Source: a virus. From it: DNA of 64,000 nt. Numbering within the stretch: position 1 is the stretch's first letter; every line of letters starts with the position of its first letter. The translations under genes and the position numbers were made by a program. Location: positions 62,001 through 126,000 of IMG/VR virus record IMGVR_UViG_3300036406_001035; one strand, given 5' to 3'. The notes below the pieces were generated by a model. It saw only the letters and a program-made list of their open reading frames with translations. It ran no database searches and was not told where the DNA came from. Shown here piece by piece: positions 30,065 to 37,132 of this stretch.

Positions 30065-31064
30065 AAATACAAAAGGAGAACTTCTTTATAAATCAAGAAA
30101 AACTAAACTAATAGCTGTTATAGAAGAAGCTATAGCAAATAATATTTCTTTAGCATATACTGATTTATCAGGTGCTGATTTATCAGATGTTGATTTAACA
30201 AATGCTGATTTATTAGGAGCTGATTTATCAGGTGCTGATTTATCAGGTGCTGATTTATCAAATGCTGATTTATCAAATGCTAATTTATCAAGAGCTAATT
30301 TATCAAATGCTGATTTATCAGATGCTGATTTAGCATATGCTGATTTATCAGGTGCTGATTTATCAGATGTTGATTTATCATGTGCTGATTTATCAGGTGC
30401 TGATTTATCAGGTGCTGATTTATCAGGTGCTGATTTAGCATATGCTGATTTATCAGGTGCTGATTTATCAGATGTTGATTTATCATGTGCTGATTTATCA
30501 GGTGCTGATTTATCAGGTGCTGATTTATCAGGTGCTGATTTATCAAATGCTAATTTATCAAGAGCTAATTTATCAAATGCTGATTTATCAGATGCTGATT
30601 TAGCATATGCTGATTTATCAGATGTTGATTTATCAGAAGCTAATTTATCAGATGCTTATCTAGGCGATCTTAATCTATCAGGAGTTAATTTATCAGAAGC
30701 TGATTTATCAGGAGCTAATTTATTAGGAGCTGATTTATCAGGAGCTAATTTAACAAATGCTGATTTATTAGGAGCTGATTTAACAGATGTTATTTTATCA
30801 AATGCTGATTTATCAGATGCTGATTTATCAGGAGCTAATTTAACAAATGCTGATTTATCAGATGTTGATTTATCAGGAGCTAATTTAACAAATGCTGATT
30901 TAACAGATGTTAATTTATCAAATGCTGATTTATCAGATGCTGATTTATCAGGTGCTGATTTATCAGGAGTAGATTTATCAGTTCTTGCTAGTTCTTCTAA
31001 AAAAGATAAAGCTCCAAAAAAGAAGAATAAGTTAACTAATACAAATATATTACTATTAATATGA
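30054..31064 (+). CDS. Pentapeptide-repeat protein
   Basis: 336 residues, of which about 36-310 are uninterrupted pentapeptide repeats A-D-L-S-G/N/D, roughly 55 units. These fold as a right-handed quadrilateral beta helix. Pentapeptide proteins such as Qnr and MfpA mimic DNA and inhibit or protect gyrase, so a DNA-mimic role is possible. The DNA is a near-perfect 15-base repeat (GATTTATCAGGTGCT type) with larger duplicated segments, so the length probably changes by slippage. A short N-terminal domain (KGELLYKSRKTKLIAVIEEA) and a lysine-rich tail ending NTNILLLI flank it. Confidence 0.9.
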   Translation: MEIKNTKGELLYKSRKTKLIAVIEEAIANNISLAYTDLSGADLSDVDLTNADLLGADLSGADLSGADLSNADLSNANLSRANLSNADLSDADLAYADLSGADLSDVDLSCADLSGADLSGADLSGADLAYADLSGADLSDVDLSCADLSGADLSGADLSGADLSNANLSRANLSNADLSDADLAYADLSDVDLSEANLSDAYLGDLNLSGVNLSEADLSGANLLGADLSGANLTNADLLGADLTDVILSNADLSDADLSGANLTNADLSDVDLSGANLTNADLTDVNLSNADLSDADLSGADLSGVDLSVLASSSKKDKAPKKKNKLTNTNILLLI

Positions 31065-31486
31065 CAACCAAATTATATTTTTATATTCAAGAAATTTTCA
31101 GATATTATTTTCTTTTATTACATGAAATATCTCATTATATAATGGCTTTAATTATTAGTTCATTTATTAAAGATATTACAATAAATGAATTTCATTTACA
31201 ATTTGGAGAAATACAGGTAAAATCTGATGGTTATAGTATTAAACATAGTTCAGGATATGTTCAAATAGGTGGTGCAAAACATAGAGATCTCAAGAAAGAT
31301 TTTTGGATATTTCTATGCACCTTAGCTCCTCTACTATTTACTCCATTATGGTTATATACTTTTTATACTATTCATATTTATATATTTATAATAGGTATAT
31401 TATATTTACCTACATTATTACCTTCAAGGAGTGATTGTAATTATATTTATAATTATTTAGGATATAAATTGTTACTATGGCATTAA
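31061..31486 (+). CDS. Predicted membrane metalloprotease (HExxH)
   Basis: 141 residues. The zinc motif HEISH lies at 21-25 within a hydrophobic helix (FLLLHEISHYIMALI). A membrane-embedded HExxH near the N-terminus, a beta segment and later helices (SDCNYIYNYLGY near 126, with a candidate third ligand Asp) recall site-2 (M50) proteases, but the protein is short. It could cleave a host membrane protein. The third ligand and exact family remain unproven. Confidence 0.6.
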   Translation: MTTKLYFYIQEIFRYYFLLLHEISHYIMALIISSFIKDITINEFHLQFGEIQVKSDGYSIKHSSGYVQIGGAKHRDLKKDFWIFLCTLAPLLFTPLWLYTFYTIHIYIFIIGILYLPTLLPSRSDCNYIYNYLGYKLLLWH

Positions 31487-31662
31487 AGAATAAAAAAAAT
31501 AAAGTAAAAAAAGAAGATCAGTTTAAAGAAATTGAAATTAATGTTTCACCACTACCATTAACAGAGTATTTTACTAATGAATACTTAATTGAAAACAGAA
31601 GAAAACCAGATGAATTTGAATTGAATGACTATATTAAAGATAAATTAGAGTATTTGAGATAG
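31477..31662 (+). CDS. Small basic/acidic hypothetical protein
   Basis: 61 residues, MALKNKKNKVKKEDQFKEIE..., with a lysine-rich start and an acidic helical end (DEFELNDYIKDKLEYLR). It overlaps the HExxH gene by ten bases. Function unknown. Confidence 0.55.
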   Translation: MALKNKKNKVKKEDQFKEIEINVSPLPLTEYFTNEYLIENRRKPDEFELNDYIKDKLEYLR

Positions 31663-32021
31663 TGGGGAATCTCATTTTTAAACCTCAATAGATAGGATAA
31701 TCTATGTACTTTTAAAAATATTAATAGCAGAAGTCTCACAAGCTTTAGCATCCCAGTTTAAATCTGAGGTGATCCACCAAGAATAAGGATTGTAAAATAA
31801 CAAATATTTTTATTAAAAAGTAAAAACGTGTAACAAATGATAATATATTTAATATATTCTATGAGATATATTGAGTCTATGCCTTTTTTAAGAATAGATA
31901 ATATGAATCATAGAATTAAAACAAAAAGTATAGTACAAAACAAATTTAAAATTAAAAAACAAACAAAAATTATTAAAAGATCTTGTAATAGAATAAGATC
32001 TTCAATTTAAAATTATTAATT
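31663..32021 (+). other. ORF-poor spacer before coiled-coil gene
   Basis: 359 bases. The first ~130 (31664-31795) are less AT-rich and contain paired elements such as GAATCTCA / AAGTCTCAC-like direct similarity and a GGTGATCCACC end that hints at a tRNA-like or other RNA fold, which I cannot complete. The rest is AT-rich with a small ORF (31837-32010) and an AAAGATCTTG...AAGATCTT repeat near 31977-32002. Confidence 0.4.
31837..32010 (+). CDS. Doubtful small basic ORF
   Basis: 57 residues, MIIYLIYSMRYIESMPFLRI..., a hydrophobic start followed by a strongly basic second half (KRSCNRIRSSI). It lacks an A-rich leader, and its end holds the AACAAACAAAAATT leader motif normally found before starts. 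It may be chance; listed because it fills an otherwise empty stretch. Confidence 0.3.
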   Translation: MIIYLIYSMRYIESMPFLRIDNMNHRIKTKSIVQNKFKIKKQTKIIKRSCNRIRSSI

Positions 32022-32645
32022 ATGGGCGCTACAACAGCTAAAAAACCATCAGGAACAAAAACAACTGAACTTATTATTGGTTCAAGTGCAGCTAATCTTT
32101 CAAGAGGATTAGAAAGTTTACGTAAATTAAACAGTGATCTGGAAAACTTCGATAAACTTATTGAAGAAAAAACGTTAAAAACAGCAGATTTAGAAGAAAA
32201 AATTGAAAGATTAAATGCTGAATTTATAGAAAAACGTAGAACTGCTGAAGTAAACTTTCAAAATGATTTGAAAGAACATGAAATGAGTGTCATTCAAAGT
32301 ACATTACATTCTCAAAATAAAGTTGCTATTTCTAATGAAGAATTAGAAGGTTATCGTAGTTTAAAAAATGAGTTTGATAAACGTTTAAATGAAGCTGTAA
32401 ATGTTAAAATGCATACTTTGTCTTCAAGTCATGCAAGTGAAATAGCTTTGTTAAAAGCTAATAATGAACGTGATAATGCTCAACGAGATGCTAAAGTAAC
32501 TGTATTACAAGATAAAATTGATATGTTACAGAAACAAGTAGAATCATATGAAACTATGATTGCAGAAAATCGTAAAGCAGAAACTGAAAGAGCTAGAGCT
32601 ACAGCAATTCAATATCCTGTTGGTCAGCAAATGAATAAGTCTTAA
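32022..32645 (+). CDS. Coiled-coil hypothetical protein
   Basis: 207 residues, MGATTAKKPSGTKTTELIIGS..., with an extended coiled coil from about 25 to 190 (LRKLNSDLENFDKLIEEKT, AQRDAKVTVLQDKIDMLQKQ). No enzymatic motif. It is transcribed ahead of a terminator and a tRNA. Possibly a structural or DNA-organising protein. Function unknown. Confidence 0.7.
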   Translation: MGATTAKKPSGTKTTELIIGSSAANLSRGLESLRKLNSDLENFDKLIEEKTLKTADLEEKIERLNAEFIEKRRTAEVNFQNDLKEHEMSVIQSTLHSQNKVAISNEELEGYRSLKNEFDKRLNEAVNVKMHTLSSSHASEIALLKANNERDNAQRDAKVTVLQDKIDMLQKQVESYETMIAENRKAETERARATAIQYPVGQQMNKS

Positions 32646-32668
32646 AATTAAAAAAATAATCAAATTTT

Positions 32669-32697
32669 AAAAGCTAGCTATAACAGTTAGCTTTTTT
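32669..32697 (+). terminator. Terminator directly before a tRNA
   Basis: Stem AAAAGCTA / TAGCTTTT with an 11-base loop and a following T-run, ending two bases before the tRNA acceptor. Same terminator-then-tRNA layout as at 27745-27786. Confidence 0.75.
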
Positions 32698-32699
32698 CT

Positions 32700-32771
32700 C
32701 TCTTCATAGTATAATTGGCAAAATGCAACCTTAAAACGGTTGAGATAGTGGTTCGAATCCATTTGAAGGGG
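32700..32771 (+). tRNA. tRNA-like gene, anticodon loop TTAAAAC
   Basis: Acceptor CTCTTCA / TGAAGGG (two G-T pairs), D-arm GTAT...ATGC, anticodon stem CAACC / GGTTG, loop TTAAAAC, T-arm AGTGG-TTCGAAT-CCATT, discriminator G. The standard reading gives anticodon AAA (Phe), which is rare because bacteria use GAA. A shift gives TAA (Leu). The D-stem and anticodon stem share a base, so one must be a pair shorter. The tRNA body is good; the identity is uncertain. Confidence 0.75.
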
Positions 32772-32790
32772 CTTATTTAAATTTAATCTT

Positions 32791-32988
32791 ATGTCAACAA
32801 AACAAAAAAAACCTAAAAAAGAAAAAATGTTTGATTTAAAAGAATATTTAAAAGATATTCGAAGTCTTGGTAATCCTAGTATTTTAAAAGATGGTTTATA
32901 TTATAGAACTAGATCTGTAGTTAGTCAACCTACTTTAGGAGTATTAGAATGCCCACGAGCTAAATCAAGAATGAACGGATTTTCATAA
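32791..32988 (+). CDS. Small basic hypothetical protein
   Basis: 65 residues, MSTKQKKPKKEKMFDLKEYL..., with a lysine-rich N-terminus and an Arg/Ser-rich C-terminus. It follows the tRNA by 19 bases. Possibly nucleic-acid binding by charge alone. Function unknown. Confidence 0.55.
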   Translation: MSTKQKKPKKEKMFDLKEYLKDIRSLGNPSILKDGLYYRTRSVVSQPTLGVLECPRAKSRMNGFS

Positions 32989-33015
32989 TTAAAAACAATA
33001 AAAAACAATAAAAAG

Positions 33016-33201
33016 ATGACTATTACAATTACAACAACAGTTGAATCATTAAAAGGACAAACAACTACTAAAACTTTAAGGAAAATAACTCCTTCAAAAG
33101 ATTTTATAGGATTTACCAAATATGGTAAACCTATTAATGCAGAAATTCTTAAGTTATGTAAAGCTTTAGAACCTACTGCTACTGGCTTTTATTTATCATA
33201 A
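33016..33201 (+). CDS. Small Thr/Lys-rich hypothetical protein
   Basis: 61 residues, MTITITTTVESLKGQTTTKT..., beta-type start rich in Thr and a helical end (EILKLCKALEPTATGFYLS). The A-rich leader ACAATAAAAAG supports the start. Function unknown. Confidence 0.55.
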   Translation: MTITITTTVESLKGQTTTKTLRKITPSKDFIGFTKYGKPINAEILKLCKALEPTATGFYLS

Positions 33202-33223
33202 TTAAACCTTTAAATCTATAACA

Positions 33224-33703
33224 ATGAAACAAGAAGAAACAAAAAAAAGAAAACCGTGGGTATTTTATTTATTTGATAAGATTAACTTTAAACAAAAAGG
33301 ACCATTATTTTTTGAAGAATGTCCTAGTTCAGAAGAAATACTGAAAATGGAAAAGTTTAATATTGTCTTTTATTATAACAGAATTAAATCTCATTGGGTA
33401 ATTCCTCAATATTTTTCTGATTTAAGATTATTAAATGCTCAACATAAGCTATATTCTACTTTATGTAAAAGTGAAATAATCCGTATATTATCTCCTATTG
33501 TAAAAGAATTATTACTAATTCAAAGAGATAGTCAAAATACTAAAGAAACTGAAGTAATTAAAGAAATGAGAAAATATGAAGAAATACCTAAATTTCCTGG
33601 TGGTGGATACTCTACTGATTGGAAATCTCAAAAAGCTGAACAATTAGCTATTAGTATTAAGAGATTAAAAAGAATTTATGGGTCGAACACAAAGGTTAAA
33701 TAA
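33224..33703 (+). CDS. Hypothetical protein
   Basis: 159 residues, MKQEETKKRKPWVFYLFDKI..., with an aromatic, beta-type first third (LFFEECPSSEEILKMEKFNIVFYYN) and a basic helical C-terminus (LAISIKRLKRIYGSN). It overlaps the next gene by 26 bases. Function unknown. Confidence 0.6.
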   Translation: MKQEETKKRKPWVFYLFDKINFKQKGPLFFEECPSSEEILKMEKFNIVFYYNRIKSHWVIPQYFSDLRLLNAQHKLYSTLCKSEIIRILSPIVKELLLIQRDSQNTKETEVIKEMRKYEEIPKFPGGGYSTDWKSQKAEQLAISIKRLKRIYGSNTKVK

Positions 33704-34361
33704 AAAACTAAATAATTTAGATAATAATCCTCACTATGGAGTATATAATGCTTACATAGTGAGGATTAATTCCTATACCGTTACTCTAAAAGATATATTT
33801 TCATCATATGAATTTGATATTATATTTAATTTATCAAATGAATATGAATATACTAAAGCTGGAAAAGAAATATATATTAATCAATATGGAAATATTGGTT
33901 ATGGAAATGAGGATTTATTATTTGAATCATTTAAGAAAACAAAATATTGGCAAGCTAGAAAAGGAGAAAGACATTTATTTTCATTTTTAAAAGCATTACA
34001 TAATTCTAATATATTTGATCCAAATGTTAATTTACAAAAAAATCAAGATTATATAACTAATCCTGATGCATTTAAACAGCTATTTTTATCTGATCATGAT
34101 TATAATCCTACTATTGGTGGATTATTATATTTAGATGACGATTATTGTCAACAAATTTTAAATAAATATGTTCCAGGAAATAAATCTTCTATTATTAGAA
34201 ACTCTAAAGGTGATTTTAGTAAAATAAATGATTTTACTATAAGTGATTTTGTAAACTTATTTATCAATAATTATAATCCTTCAGGAATTTATAGATATGA
34301 TTATATTGTTAATTTTAATGAAGAACCTATAATAAAAAATATAAAAGATGAAGAATTTTAG
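33678..34361 (+). CDS. Hypothetical protein
   Basis: 227 residues, MGRTQRLNKKLNNLDNNPHY..., Asn/Tyr-rich. It has a beta-type N-terminal domain (AYIVRINSYTVTLKDIFSSYEFD) and a helical C-terminal half (FTISDFVNLFINNYNPSG). A GGAAATATTGGTTATGG turn follows KEIYI. No family recognised. Overlaps both neighbours. Confidence 0.6.
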   Translation: MGRTQRLNKKLNNLDNNPHYGVYNAYIVRINSYTVTLKDIFSSYEFDIIFNLSNEYEYTKAGKEIYINQYGNIGYGNEDLLFESFKKTKYWQARKGERHLFSFLKALHNSNIFDPNVNLQKNQDYITNPDAFKQLFLSDHDYNPTIGGLLYLDDDYCQQILNKYVPGNKSSIIRNSKGDFSKINDFTISDFVNLFINNYNPSGIYRYDYIVNFNEEPIIKNIKDEEF

Positions 34362-34698
34362 ACAATTATGGTTTACAGATCAATTAGCTGTTGAAATTAA
34401 TAATATTGAAGATTTAGCTAAATTTAATAAATTATATAGAAATTTACAGAAATATTGTAATATAAATGTTAAATTAACTTATGATTTAAAGAGTACACAG
34501 GAAAGATTAAGATTAGGAACTATTTATATTATGTTATATGGTGTTTTTGGTAAGGATTTGCCTTCTATAGTTGAATCTAGATATTATTTTATAAATATAT
34601 CTGAATTTGAAAATATATTTAAATCAGATCTTTTAATAGCTAAAATGGAAGAATTAATAACTGAAATTGAAAATAATAATGAAGACACATCAGATTAA
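34348..34698 (+). CDS. Short protein with recurrent C-terminal helix
   Basis: 116 residues, MKNFRQLWFTDQLAVEINNI.... The end, ELITEIENNNEDTSD preceded by FKSDLLIAKME, belongs to the recurring C-terminal helix (L/I-x-x-I/M-x-x-I-E) seen in a dozen neighbouring short proteins. The N-terminal two thirds are beta-like. Function unknown. Confidence 0.6.
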   Translation: MKNFRQLWFTDQLAVEINNIEDLAKFNKLYRNLQKYCNINVKLTYDLKSTQERLRLGTIYIMLYGVFGKDLPSIVESRYYFINISEFENIFKSDLLIAKMEELITEIENNNEDTSD

Positions 34699-34978
34699 AA
34701 TCCAAAAAGACGTGATTTATTATGTTGTTATAAAACATAATCAATATATAGTAAAAGCATCTGAAACAAGTACAAGTTATTTAAGAGGAATTACATATAG
34801 ATTTCTAGAAAATAGATTTATAAAAATGATACCTTCTATGAATTTATATATATCTGATCTAGATTCTTATATTACATTGAGTATAGCTAAACCTTCTTTA
34901 GTTAGAATGAGTCCTTTTTATGATCCTATAAATAAATGTTTAGATTTAATAAAACAAATTGAAGATGAAAATTATTAA
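34679..34978 (+). CDS. Short protein with recurrent C-terminal helix
   Basis: 99 residues from the ATG at 34679 (MKTHQIKIQKDVIYYVVIKHN). The longer frame would need a TTG start. It is beta-rich and ends NKCLDLIKQIEDENY, the common helix. It overlaps the previous gene by 20 bases. Function unknown. Confidence 0.6.
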   Translation: MKTHQIKIQKDVIYYVVIKHNQYIVKASETSTSYLRGITYRFLENRFIKMIPSMNLYISDLDSYITLSIAKPSLVRMSPFYDPINKCLDLIKQIEDENY

Positions 34979-35477
34979 TGAAAATGGAGAATTAAATAAA
35001 GAAATTAGAGTAATTGAAGTTTATGATGATGTTCATATTAACTTTTTATCTATATTTTTTAATTATAAATCTAATTCTTATAAATATGAAGAACGATTTA
35101 GAAATTTACATGGATATATTTCTCCAATAGGTGTCAATATATTAAAAAGTACAAATCCAAACTCTGTTGTAGATATATATACTGTCATGTATGAATATTA
35201 TAGATATTTATGGAATGAAAATAAATTACATATTACTATAGATAAAAACTCTGATGATATTTGCAAATTTCTTATAAATTCACAAGATTGGGATAATGAG
35301 TTTCATACTAGTCATCATGGACGATATTTATACAACATTCTAGATTTAAAACATGATATTTATTTTATACCAGCTACTAACATATTACATATTATAGATA
35401 TGTATAAGAAAAAGAATCCTGCATTTAAATCTTTTAATTTAATTGATGAAATATTAGAGAAAATAGAGAAATTATGA
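34965..35477 (+). CDS. Hypothetical protein with recurrent C-terminal helix
   Basis: 170 residues from the ATG at 34965 (MKIINENGELNKEIRVIEVYDD); the frame upstream offers only a TTG. A Y/F/N-rich body with a HHGRYLYNILDLKHDIY segment, ending FNLIDEILEKIEKL. Overlaps neighbours by 14 and 4 bases. Function unknown. Confidence 0.6.
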   Translation: MKIINENGELNKEIRVIEVYDDVHINFLSIFFNYKSNSYKYEERFRNLHGYISPIGVNILKSTNPNSVVDIYTVMYEYYRYLWNENKLHITIDKNSDDICKFLINSQDWDNEFHTSHHGRYLYNILDLKHDIYFIPATNILHIIDMYKKKNPAFKSFNLIDEILEKIEKL

Positions 35478-35767
35478 CAGAACAAGAATTTAGAGAAATA
35501 TATCCCCCTGAAATTATTGAGCTGATGCTTCAAAGACAGGAGGAGCAAGGTAATCCTAGAAATATTAAACCTTTTCTTAATGAAATACGAGCGGCTTTAC
35601 ATGATAAAGGATTTACATGGGATCGTACTATAGAAAAAGATATATTTTGGGACGAAGTGTTAGTTCATAGAAACTTTGAATTATTTTATGATCGATATCT
35701 TAAAAAAAATAAAACATTAGAATTATGTCAGAAAATAGAAGAATTGATCTCTCATTTAGAAAAATAA
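35474..35767 (+). CDS. Short paralogue family 1, copy 3
   Basis: 97 residues. TEQEFREIYPPEIIELMLQR and QGNPRNIKPFLNEI match the other two copies, with FTWDRTIEKDIFWDEVL as the middle block. Instead of the LLLI tail it ends CQKIEELISHLEK, the alternative C-terminal helix. So the same body carries either of the two recurrent ends. Function unknown. Confidence 0.7.
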   Translation: MTEQEFREIYPPEIIELMLQRQEEQGNPRNIKPFLNEIRAALHDKGFTWDRTIEKDIFWDEVLVHRNFELFYDRYLKKNKTLELCQKIEELISHLEK

Positions 35768-36064
35768 AAGATTTATATCGAAAAAATAGTTGTTTTATAG
35801 GTATTCAAAATCAACAAGATTTACAATATTTATTAAATCAAGGATTTCAGGAGGATCTCAGATTACACTGCCTTGAAGATTATAAATGGGATACAGATAA
35901 TAAATGTATATGGCTATGTCATCATGGATATTCAAAAAAAAAAAGATAACCATTCGAGTCCATATATAACAATAAAAGAATTAATGGAACTAAAAGATAG
36001 AGGTCTATATTTTGTTAAGAAAATGTTAGAAATTGTAGAAAAATATGAAAATAGAGAACTTTAG
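35725..36064 (+). pseudogene. Short gene split by a one-base shift at an A11 run
   Basis: Frame 1 (35725-35949) reads MSENRRIDLSFRKIKDLYRK... to HHGYSKKKR then stop. The run of eleven A at about 35934-35944 lies just before it. With ten A the frame would continue KKKDNHSSPYITIKEL... into the frame open to 36064, ending in the recurrent C-terminal helix KKMLEIVEKYENREL. So one ~112-residue gene appears broken. It could be a true mutation, a sequencing error in the homopolymer, or programmed slippage. The fused protein would be a normal member of the short-protein set. Confidence 0.6.
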
Positions 36065-36821
36065 AAAATATTTTGGAGAATGGTTTGAATTATTTAAACC
36101 ATTTTTAGAATCAGAAGAATTTGAAAATATAATTAATGAATTAAGATCTAGAACTAATAGAGGAAAGATTATATTTCCTTATAGTTCTACATTGCAAGCT
36201 AAATGTATCAACTGGAAAAATCCTCAAAATTGTATATTTAAATGTTTTGAATTAACTCCGCCTGATAAATTAAAAGTGATTTTATTAGGATTAAGTCCAT
36301 ATTATACTGTTAAAAACGGTAAACCTATTGCTGATGGATTAGCTTTTTCTACTCAAGATAAAGATTTACCACCTTCTTTAAATGTTTTATATAAAGCTCT
36401 AGAAGATGATTTATATCCTTCAAATTCTAATATTATTAAAAATCCTAATTTATCTTATTTAGCAGAACAAGGTGTATTATTATTAAATATAGCATTAACT
36501 TGTGAGCCTCAAATGGCTACAGTTCATGTAGATATATGGAAACCATTTATTATGTATTTTATTAAATTACTAAATGAACAGTTTTCTGATATACATATTG
36601 TAATGTTTGGAGAAGAAGCTCAGTTTTATAAAAAATATATTAATCAACATAGCTTAGGAGGATTTAAATTTAATAATCATCATTATTTATATTTAGAAAA
36701 TCATCCAGCGTATTATGCTAGAAATGAAGCCAATATGTCTACTAATTGCTTTTCTCAAATTCAACAACTAACTGGAAATGTAATAAATTGGATGCAAATA
36801 AAAGAAAATAAAGAATTATGA
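36045..36821 (+). CDS. Uracil-DNA glycosylase family protein with altered active site
   Basis: 258 residues laid out like family 1 UDG. VILLGLSPYY (78-87) stands for the water-activating GQDPYH loop; ADGLAFS (97-103) and PPSLNVLYKAL (109-119) follow; then YLAEQGVLLLNIALT (about 144-158) and the ENHPAYYARNE segment (about 213-223) in place of the HPSPLS leucine loop. In the first loop the catalytic Asp is replaced by Ser84, so base excision may be weak or absent. It may be a UDG inhibitor-like decoy, a DNA-binding remnant or a changed glycosylase. UDG homologues occur in crAss-like phages. It overlaps neighbours by 20 and 4 bases. Confidence 0.82.
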   Translation: MKIENFRKYFGEWFELFKPFLESEEFENIINELRSRTNRGKIIFPYSSTLQAKCINWKNPQNCIFKCFELTPPDKLKVILLGLSPYYTVKNGKPIADGLAFSTQDKDLPPSLNVLYKALEDDLYPSNSNIIKNPNLSYLAEQGVLLLNIALTCEPQMATVHVDIWKPFIMYFIKLLNEQFSDIHIVMFGEEAQFYKKYINQHSLGGFKFNNHHYLYLENHPAYYARNEANMSTNCFSQIQQLTGNVINWMQIKENKEL

Positions 36822-37132
36822 AATTAAATGAAAAAAGAATTGAACTATTAAAAAATACAGAAGTCATTATACATAACCAAAATTTCAGAAAAGATTTAGG
36901 TTTATTAAATCAAATTATATCAAAATGTTTAAATCGTGTTATTCGTCTTGGCGGTACAACTAAATATTATGGAATAACAAAAATAGATATTAATAAATAT
37001 GATTGGGATAGTAGTGATTTTAGTGATTATTTAATCGAATATTTACTAAACCCAACAAGTAAGAATATACTTATTAAACCTATTTCCTGGTTTTTTGAAG
37101 AAGAAAATAATAACATATTAATACTCATATGA
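36818..37132 (+). CDS. Short paralogue family 2, copy 2
   Basis: 104 residues. KLNEKRIELLKNTEVIIHN at the start and ISWFFEEENNNILILI at the end pair it with the gene at 25384; the middle differs. It lies between the UDG homologue and DNA polymerase in a chain of four-base overlaps. Function unknown. Confidence 0.65.
   Translation: MKLNEKRIELLKNTEVIIHNQNFRKDLGLLNQIISKCLNRVIRLGGTTKYYGITKIDINKYDWDSSDFSDYLIEYLLNPTSKNILIKPISWFFEEENNNILILI

Noticed and set aside
30295-30546. Minus-strand frame made of INQHLINQHM repeats
   Set aside because: It is the reverse complement of the pentapeptide-repeat DNA; the periodic peptide results from the 15-base repeat.
30150-30990. CRISPR-like array of short repeats
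   Set aside because: The 15-base units run without spacers and encode the pentapeptide protein in frame.
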